DNA of 64,000 bases, taken from the NCBI GenBank assembly GCA_020186115.1, contig WSYJ01000133.1:1-64000 (forward strand), given 5' to 3'. The notes beneath the pieces are model-generated. The model did no database searches. It was not told where the DNA came from and worked only from the letters and a program-made list of their open reading frames with translations. The position numbers and the translations under genes are program-made. Position 1 is the stretch's first letter. Each line of letters begins with the position of its first letter. This document shows, piece by piece, positions 57,612 to 64,000 of this stretch. The DNA comes from Histomonas meleagridis (lineage: Eukaryota; Parabasalia; Tritrichomonadida; Dientamoebidae).

Positions 57612-59921
57612 TCAAAAAATATATATTTCATTTTCAGTATCATCATTATTTACTTCATTACTTTTATTTCTTTTATTTCGAATGTAAATTAAAAATGCGA
57701 TAATTAACGAAGCAATAACAACTCCTCCAACTCCGACTCCAACACCAATATAAATGTTTGTTTTATTATCATTTTTATTTTCACTATTTTTAGCCATATT
57801 AAAATCTGAATAAGACATGAAATAATCAGAATAAAGACTAACTGTATAATCATAAATTATAACTGATGTTGAAATATATGTAGATATTGAATTGGTATTG
57901 GTGAGAATAAATGAATTGAAAAATGAACTATAAATACTTAATGTTTGTGTCATTGATAAAATATATGTCACTGAATATGAATGTGTTAAAGTTACATAAG
58001 AAGAATATGTTTCTGTAAATGTGGAATATGATGAAAATGTATTTGATTCAGTAAGTGTATTTGAATGTGAACCTGTACTTGAAATTGAAAATGAACCTGA
58101 ATTGGTAAATGTATTTGGATATGTATTTGAATTTGACATAGTAAATGTATTTGAATGTGAAAATGAACTTGACATAGTAAATGTATTTGAATGTAAACTT
58201 GACATAGTAAATGTATTTGAATGTGAAAATGAACTTGACATAGTAAATGTATTTGAATGTAAACTTGACATAGTAAATGTATTTGAATGTGAAAATGAAC
58301 TTGACATAGTAAATGTATTTGAATGTAAACTTGACATAGTAAATGTATTTGAATGTAAACTTGACATAGTAAATGTATTTGAATGTAAACTTGACATAGT
58401 AAATGTATTTGAATGTGAAAATGAACTTGACATAGTAAATGTATTTGATTCAGTTGGTGTAAATGTTTGTGTATGTATTGGATTACATCCTTCAATTGTT
58501 CCTTTTGTGGCAGTTAGTTCGCCAAATGTTTTGCTTTGATATGTTTCAAATACCATAACAGATTTTGCTAAAATATTCCTAAAACAATTTTCTCCAAAAG
58601 TTGGAGAAGTTTCACCATAAAAATAAATACATTTGAGTGAAGTACATTTTGAAAATGAAGAACTTTCAATATTTTTAACATTTTTTCCAATGATAATTGT
58701 TTTTAATTTTGTACATAAATAAAAAGATTTAAAATCAATATTTTCAACAGCATCTGGAATAATGAAACTTGTAAATACGCATTCACTGAATGCAAAATTT
58801 CTTATTACAGTTACACTTTTTCCTAATGAAATTGATATTAAATTAGTGCATGAAAAAAATGCATATGATTCAATTGAAGTAACCGAATCTGGAACTTTGA
58901 AGATTTTATTTGTATTACTAATTGGGTAACTAATAACTTTTGTAAGATTTTTATCACATAAAGCTTCAATAAAATTAGTATAATATAGATTTTTTTTTGA
59001 AACATTTATAATTTGAAGACTTTTACATGCAAGAAATGGATTTGTTGATATTGAAGAAACTGTACTTGAGATTGAAACATATTTTATATTCTTACAATCG
59101 CGAAACATAAATTCTCCAATATGTTGAACACCTTCACCAAAAATTACTGTTTCAAGACCAGAACATAAAAGAAATGCATTTGATTCAACCCTAAAAAGTG
59201 GACTTTCAAACTTCAAATCTTTTAATGAACGACATTCTTGAAATGCAGATTCTCCAATAATTGTTATACCTGTTCCAAATGAAACATTTTTCAAGTGATC
59301 ACAATGATAAAATGCTCTTTCTCCAATTGCTGTGACTGAGTCAGCTATTACAACAGTTTTTAGTAAATCCCATTCGTAAAAGGCAAAATATGGAATTGTA
59401 TCGATTCCATTTGAAATGATAACATGTTTCGCTTTGTCTTTATATTCTACAGTAAACTCACTGGGATCTAAAATTGTTAAAGTTGCTGTTGTATTATCAA
59501 AATTTTGTATTGAATGAGAAAAAAAGAAAATAAATATAATGAAAATAAATTTATTGCTAATTTTACTTCTGATTTGATTAGAAATTAATTGATGTTTTAT
59601 CGATGAAAAAATAATAAATGTTAATGTAAATATATAAGAACATAATTTAGAATTTAATTGAATAGCTTTAAAAAGAATGAAAAAAAATGAAAAGATAGAA
59701 GATAAAAATTTGTTCAATTGTTTGAAATGGGTAATCAGTTTACGAAAAATAATATCTTTAATATTATGTATTTTTGTTAAATTGTGATAAAGAAATGAAT
59801 CATTAATTTTGTTTTTCATTTTGCTATTTTTAATTTTTACAGGATGATTAAAACCATATATTGGCATATAAAAATGATTTCTAATTGCCATTTGCATTAT
59901 TAAAAAGAAACAAAACAGCAT
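57612..59921 (-). CDS. BspA-like leucine-rich repeat membrane protein (769 aa)
   Basis: The only complete BspA-like gene here. Residues 1-120 form an unusual extension with hydrophobic segments at about 71-85 and 92-107. A signal-type segment, FIFIIFIFFFSHS, sits at 124-136, where the relatives at 36.5 and 42 kb begin. LRR_5 units occupy about 150-460 (ADSVTAIGERAFYHC, GEGVQHIGEFMFRDC, GKSVTVIRNFAFSEC and others). A Ser/Thr-rich stalk follows, with HSNTFTMSS repeats, then a membrane helix (IYIGVGVGVGGVVIASLIIA, about 723-747) and a short tail ending NEIYIF, which could serve as a tyrosine-type sorting signal. Such proteins lie on the trichomonad surface and are linked to adhesion. Confidence 0.88.
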   Translation of the reverse strand: MLFCFFLIMQMAIRNHFYMPIYGFNHPVKIKNSKMKNKINDSFLYHNLTKIHNIKDIIFRKLITHFKQLNKFLSSIFSFFFILFKAIQLNSKLCSYIFTLTFIIFSSIKHQLISNQIRSKISNKFIFIIFIFFFSHSIQNFDNTTATLTILDPSEFTVEYKDKAKHVIISNGIDTIPYFAFYEWDLLKTVVIADSVTAIGERAFYHCDHLKNVSFGTGITIIGESAFQECRSLKDLKFESPLFRVESNAFLLCSGLETVIFGEGVQHIGEFMFRDCKNIKYVSISSTVSSISTNPFLACKSLQIINVSKKNLYYTNFIEALCDKNLTKVISYPISNTNKIFKVPDSVTSIESYAFFSCTNLISISLGKSVTVIRNFAFSECVFTSFIIPDAVENIDFKSFYLCTKLKTIIIGKNVKNIESSSFSKCTSLKCIYFYGETSPTFGENCFRNILAKSVMVFETYQSKTFGELTATKGTIEGCNPIHTQTFTPTESNTFTMSSSFSHSNTFTMSSLHSNTFTMSSLHSNTFTMSSLHSNTFTMSSSFSHSNTFTMSSLHSNTFTMSSSFSHSNTFTMSSLHSNTFTMSSSFSHSNTFTMSNSNTYPNTFTNSGSFSISSTGSHSNTLTESNTFSSYSTFTETYSSYVTLTHSYSVTYILSMTQTLSIYSSFFNSFILTNTNSISTYISTSVIIYDYTVSLYSDYFMSYSDFNMAKNSENKNDNKTNIYIGVGVGVGGVVIASLIIAFLIYIRNKRNKSNEVNNDDTENEIYIF
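58080..58462. repeat. Tandem repeats coding the HSNTFTMSS stalk
   Basis: Alternating 30-bp and 36-bp units (on the plus strand GACATAGTAAATGTATTTGA and variants). Units with LHS and with SFSHS alternate, a sign of unequal exchange. The same unit, fewer copies, is at 26150-26270. Confidence 0.9.
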
Positions 59922-60351
59922 TGAATTTTTTGTCTCAAAGAAGTGATTATTTTTTTGAATAAAATAGCTTCAAAATAACAACATAATTTTTACATTCAAT
60001 TTTAATTGTTTAGTTTTTAAAGTACGCCCTTGGTCATTCAAAATTAATTAACAATTGATCAATTATAGACAACAAAAGGACATAACAAAAATGAAACAAT
60101 TGGAAGACACTTTAATATACGATCAAAAGCAATTTAATTACTACAAAAATAAAAAGTGACAGAATGACGTTCAGATTTTTCAAAGAACAGTTGGAATTCA
60201 AATTTCAATATTTTTGTGTGGTTTCTGCGTTATCAGATTCAAAAAATATTTTGATTTCATAAAATAACGTTGATAACGTTAATTAACCGCTTTATTTTAA
60301 TTCAAAATTGAGATGATGTTTTTTTGACACTTTATTTTTATTACACTGCTC
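59922..60351. other. Divergent intergenic region
   Basis: Separates the BspA-like gene and the lipase gene. AT-rich, with an AACGTTGATAACGTTAATTA stretch near 60267. No gene. Confidence 0.45.
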
Positions 60352-61701
60352 ATGAGCAAAATTGCAGAAAATGAACAAAATCAATTATCTCCTGTAAAAA
60401 TTCCCAAGATAACGACAACTATTTCTTCGTTTGGGCTTCTTAAACTATATGCAAATATCAAAAACTTAGGGAAATTTGAAGAAGTTATTAATTTCAAAGA
60501 TCAAAATAATCAATACACTTTCAATGTTTCAGAACTCTTCGATATAACTATAGATAAATTAACACCTCAATTTAGGTATATAAAATATTACAATCCTCAA
60601 GGTGAAATTTCTCTTTTCATATGGATTGAAGGTTCAGATCTTACGACGCTTAAAGATACAATGATTTCGATGAAAAATGAACCAATCGAAGGAACTGATG
60701 ATTATATAATTGAAGGATGTAAGATGCATCAAGGATATTATAATGCAGCGAAAGAAATTATTTCCCATTTCAAAGGAATCAATGGAGAAAAATATAAAAC
60801 AAATTATTACAAAGAAATAATATTTTTAGGGCATTCAATAGGAGGAGCAATTGCTTCAATTGCAACAACACTTTTACGTTTAATTGATAAAGTTAATGTT
60901 AAAGGAATTACATTTGGAACAACACCATGTGTTTGTAGTCCATTAGACAAACGAATTAATGAAGAAAATCAAAAAGAAAAATTTTTAATCACTATATGTA
61001 ATACAGATGATATTGTTGCATCAAAAGGCCATACATTTGGTGTTAACATTGCTAATTTCTTTTGGATTTTCATTAAAAATGCTGCTGTTTCCGTGATTAA
61101 AAGTGGAGGTAAAATTTCATATGAAAAATTAGTTGATGTAATTACAGGTCTTTATGAAGAAAAAACTAAATTTACATATAACAAATATATAATTCCTGGT
61201 CGTTTAATATATATTCAAGATCAAATAATTAAGTGTAAAGAACAAAAAGAAACTTTTTTAATATCAAAAGTTGTTTCATCCGGAAAAGTTTCAAATATTG
61301 AAATAAAATTTACTAAAAAAGCAATTAATAAATTATTTGTTCATAATCATTCGTTAAATAATTACATATCAATGATAGATCGAATCCAAAATAATAAAGC
61401 AGTTAAAATCAGTGATTCACATAAATTATTTCATGGAGCTCCAACTGAATGTGATAATGTTGCAACAGAGAAATATGTGTTAAATAATATCGATAAGTTT
61501 ACTAAAATAAAAGAAAGAAGAGAAACAGCACCAGAATACTTAGGTTTTGTTTATAAAAATGCACAAAATGGCAATAAAAATATTAAAGGTGATGAAAAAG
61601 AAGATGAAATCGATGATTGGTTTGAACCTATAGATGAAGTTATATTATTTGCAAAGAAAGAAGGTATAAACATTAATGAAAATATTCATTACATATATTA
61701 A
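60352..61701 (+). CDS. Class 3 lipase-like alpha/beta hydrolase (449 aa)
   Basis: Intact. The nucleophile elbow GHSIGGAIA puts Ser at residue 162. An Asp in CNTDDIVAS (219/220) follows the next strand, and His333 in HNHSLNNYISM fits the catalytic His of lipase_3 proteins, which usually lies a few residues before a Tyr. The upstream part (YNPQGEISLFIWIEGSD, EGCKMHQGYYNAAKEI) is also typical of the family. There is no signal peptide, so it is likely cytosolic or membrane-peripheral. It may act on acylglycerols or phospholipids. The C-terminal 70 residues are charged and may be disordered. Confidence 0.8.
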   Translation: MSKIAENEQNQLSPVKIPKITTTISSFGLLKLYANIKNLGKFEEVINFKDQNNQYTFNVSELFDITIDKLTPQFRYIKYYNPQGEISLFIWIEGSDLTTLKDTMISMKNEPIEGTDDYIIEGCKMHQGYYNAAKEIISHFKGINGEKYKTNYYKEIIFLGHSIGGAIASIATTLLRLIDKVNVKGITFGTTPCVCSPLDKRINEENQKEKFLITICNTDDIVASKGHTFGVNIANFFWIFIKNAAVSVIKSGGKISYEKLVDVITGLYEEKTKFTYNKYIIPGRLIYIQDQIIKCKEQKETFLISKVVSSGKVSNIEIKFTKKAINKLFVHNHSLNNYISMIDRIQNNKAVKISDSHKLFHGAPTECDNVATEKYVLNNIDKFTKIKERRETAPEYLGFVYKNAQNGNKNIKGDEKEDEIDDWFEPIDEVILFAKKEGININENIHYIY

Positions 61702-61744
61702 GAGCTTCTTTTTTATGTTTTGGGTTTATAATTTAAATTTATAG

Positions 61745-64000
61745 TTTATTCAAAATATATTATATTGCACTTAGAATTGCATCAAGAAAAGGATTAAAAG
61801 ATATTGTTTCTTTAATTCTTGAAGAAAAAGGAATTGATGTTAATTCTAAAGATGTAAATTTATTTGTTTTGAAATTTGCTTAAATGATAAAATGTTTATA
61901 TATAAAATTTGGAATTAAATCAAATGATTTTGGACTGCACTTATGTTCTCATCAAGAGGTGGGCACACAGAAGTAGTTAAGTTACTTCTTGAACAAAATG
62001 ATATTAATGTTAATAATAAAGATATTTATTTACATTATTTGTAGTTGATATTAAATATTTGATATATTAATATGAAATTTGGAATTTATATTTATGATTT
62101 ATGACTGCTCTTATTTTAGCATCAAGAGAAGGTCATATAGATATAGTTAAATTACTTCTACAACAAAATGAAATTAGTTTTAATGATAAAGAAATTTTTT
62201 CTTAATGTATAGAGATCATTCCAAATTTTTAAAATTTAATAATAATATTTGGAAATTGTTCAAAATATTTTATACAGCATTAATTTTTGCATCACAAAAT
62301 GATCATACAGAAATAGTCAAATTATTACTCGAATGTAATGGAATAAATATCAATGAAAAAGAAATTTTTTCAACTTTTTAAGAAATCATTTCCATAATTT
62401 AATGTCTCAATATTATATTAGGAAATTGTTCAAAATATTTGATACAGCACTTATTAAAGCTTCTCGAAATGGTAATACTGAAATAGCTAAATTGCTTATT
62501 GAACAAAAAGGAATTGATATCAATACTAAAAACTTTTGTTTCACTTATTTAATATTTGATTGCATAATTTGATATCTCAAATTCAATTTTGAAGTTATTT
62601 TAAGTCGTTTTGTACAGCGCTTATGTGCGCATCTTCATATGGCCATTTAGAAATTGTTAAAATCCTTACAAAGAAAGATGCAAATATTTCAACTAGAGAT
62701 ATTAATTTTTATAATTTGAAGTAAATTTTAAAGTATTGAAGTTATTTTATATTTTATGGAATTTCTTTACAATTAATAGAACAGCATTTATGTATGCATG
62801 TAAATTTGGACAATATGAAGTTGTCGATTTTTATATTAAGAATAATATAGTTAATGTTAATGATAAAGATATTTATATATTTTTATTAATGTTTATTTTA
62901 AAAATTTAATATATTCAAAAAATATTTAAAAATTATTCAAATAATTTTATACAGCCCTTATGATTGCATCTGATGAAGGTCAAACAAATGTTGTTAAAAT
63001 ACTTCTTGATCAAAGAATAATTGATGAAAATACCAAAGATATTAAATAGATTTATTTAATGTTTGTTTTCATTATATTTTGTTTCAAAATAATATTTGGA
63101 AATTATTTTAAATATTTCAAACATCACTAATTTTAGCAGCTAAAAAAGGATATATTGAAATAGTAAAATTACTTCTTGGACAAAAAGCAATCAAAGTTAA
63201 TGAAAAAGATGTTTATTTGTTTTATTTAATATTCATTATAATGATTTAATATTTATAAATAACATTTGGTATTCATTTTAATTACCTCAAAAAGCATTTA
63301 TGGTTGCAGCTGCAAATGGTCATATTGAAATTGTTAAATTACTTCTTGAGAAAAAAGGAATCAAAATCAATGACAAAGATATTTATTTGTTTTGTTTAAT
63401 ATATCTTAAAATGGTTTAATATTTGATAATAAAATTTGGAAATTAATGAAATTATTTGAAACAATCTTTATGAAAGCAGCCAAAAATGGTCATATTGAAC
63501 TTGTTAAATATCTACTTGAACAAAAAGGAATTAATATCAAATCCAAAGATATTAATTTGTTTTATTTAATGTATCTTTTAATGGTTTAATCTTCCATAAT
63601 AATATTTGGACTTTATTTATACGATTTGAAACGGCATTTATAAAAGCAGCTGGAAATGGCTATGTTGAAATTGTTAAATTACTTCTTGAAAAAGGAGCCA
63701 AAATCAATTACAAAACTATTAATTTGTTTTATTTAAAGCTTATTTAAATAATTTGAAGTTTCAAAGAAATATTCGGAAAATATTCAATTTATTTTGGACC
63801 GCACTTATTAGTGCAGCAGAAAGAGGTCGTATATCAGTTGTTAAATTTCTTCTTAATCAAACAGGAGTTGACATTAATGCGAGAAATAATATTTATTTCG
63901 ATAATTTAATATTTCAAAAACATATTTAAAAAATAATCATTTTATTTGATACAGCACTTCAGTTTGCATCAGCAAATGGTCATACTGAAACAGTTAAATT
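61745..64000 (+). repeat. Headless array of 14 ankyrin units at 170-bp period
   Basis: Starting 43 bp after the lipase stop, 14 units code single ankyrin repeats such as TALMFSSRGGHTEVVKLLLE...INVNNKD and KAFMVAAANGHIEIVKLLLE. Equivalent points lie at 61766, 61937, 62107, 62277, 62447, 62617, 62783, 62953, 63124, 63294, 63464, 63634, 63801 and 63954. Most steps are 170 bp (others 171, 166, 167, 153). Each unit has about 93 coding bases, then about 77 bp of spacer, often GATATTTATTTGTTTTATTT..., with in-frame stops. There is no start codon, DUF3447 head or consistent GT...AG. The array runs past the window end. It could be a gene with unusual introns, a pseudogene or a store of cassettes. Confidence 0.7.

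Noticed and set aside
57992-58539. Repetitive ORFs in other frames of the BspA stalk
   Set aside because: Shadows of the HSNTFTMSS repeat; the minus-strand 769-aa frame has signal, LRR and TM features.
61745-64000. CRISPR-like or satellite array at 170-bp period
   Set aside because: Each unit codes a recognisable ankyrin repeat; spacers are diverged copies, not unique captured sequences.

Overview
The window looks like nuclear DNA of a flagellated parabasalid protist (a trichomonad, Tritrichomonas/Histomonas-like). It is very AT-rich. It carries BspA-like leucine-rich surface proteins, DUF3447/ankyrin genes, Maverick/Polinton virus-like elements, a MULE and a mariner. Two host genes start just after a trichomonad initiator (Inr) motif, and an axonemal-dynein docking protein implies flagella. 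The genus is inferred, not proven.

Layout. (1) 1-14.3 kb: most of one Maverick. It holds the end of a probable major capsid protein, a capsid-like protein, a packaging ATPase, protein-primed DNA polymerase B, a KilA-N protein, a very long phage-style fibre with HxH motifs, a primase-helicase and several unknown small genes. Divergent gene pairs are separated by as little as 19-62 bp. (2) 14.3-15.8 kb: gene-free inverted and tandem repeats, probably element termini. (3) 15.8-19.2 kb: part of a second Maverick family (small basic protein, DD35D integrase, SF3 helicase), flanked by GC-rich hairpin plus (GT)n modules. (4) 20-22.4 kb: a MULE transposase. (5) 23.7-31.4 kb: a graveyard of BspA, PARG-like and DUF3447 fragments plus a mariner with perfect terminal repeats. 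(6) 31.6-36.2 kb: host genes PRP38 and a GAF-phosphodiesterase with an 85-codon AAT run. (7) 36.3-46.6 kb: BspA copies, including an inverted duplication of about 1.6 kb, a minisatellite, a dynein heavy chain fragment and surface-protein debris. (8) 46.9-54.5 kb: a tight housekeeping island (Rab geranylgeranyltransferase beta, Hrd3/SEL1L-like, a WD40 protein, tRNA endonuclease Sen2, Rrp7-like, outer dynein arm docking protein, a two-TM protein). (9) 54.6-64 kb: a DUF3447-ankyrin gene, a long BspA-like membrane protein, a class 3 lipase and a headless ankyrin array running off the window.

Three patterns stand out. Ankyrin units in two loci on opposite strands recur at 170 bp almost without exception, each with about 75 bp of AT-rich non-coding spacer. 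170 is not a multiple of 3, so the array cannot be read straight through. Second, both Maverick and host genes are broken by about 20 one-base shifts, many in or next to short homopolymers, which looks like uncorrected long-read consensus at least as much as decay. Third, the virus-like fibre resembles phage tail fibres more than a typical eukaryotic virus protein.

All calls come from reading the sequence; no database search was run. For the virus-like elements the breaks are described but no gene is rejoined.
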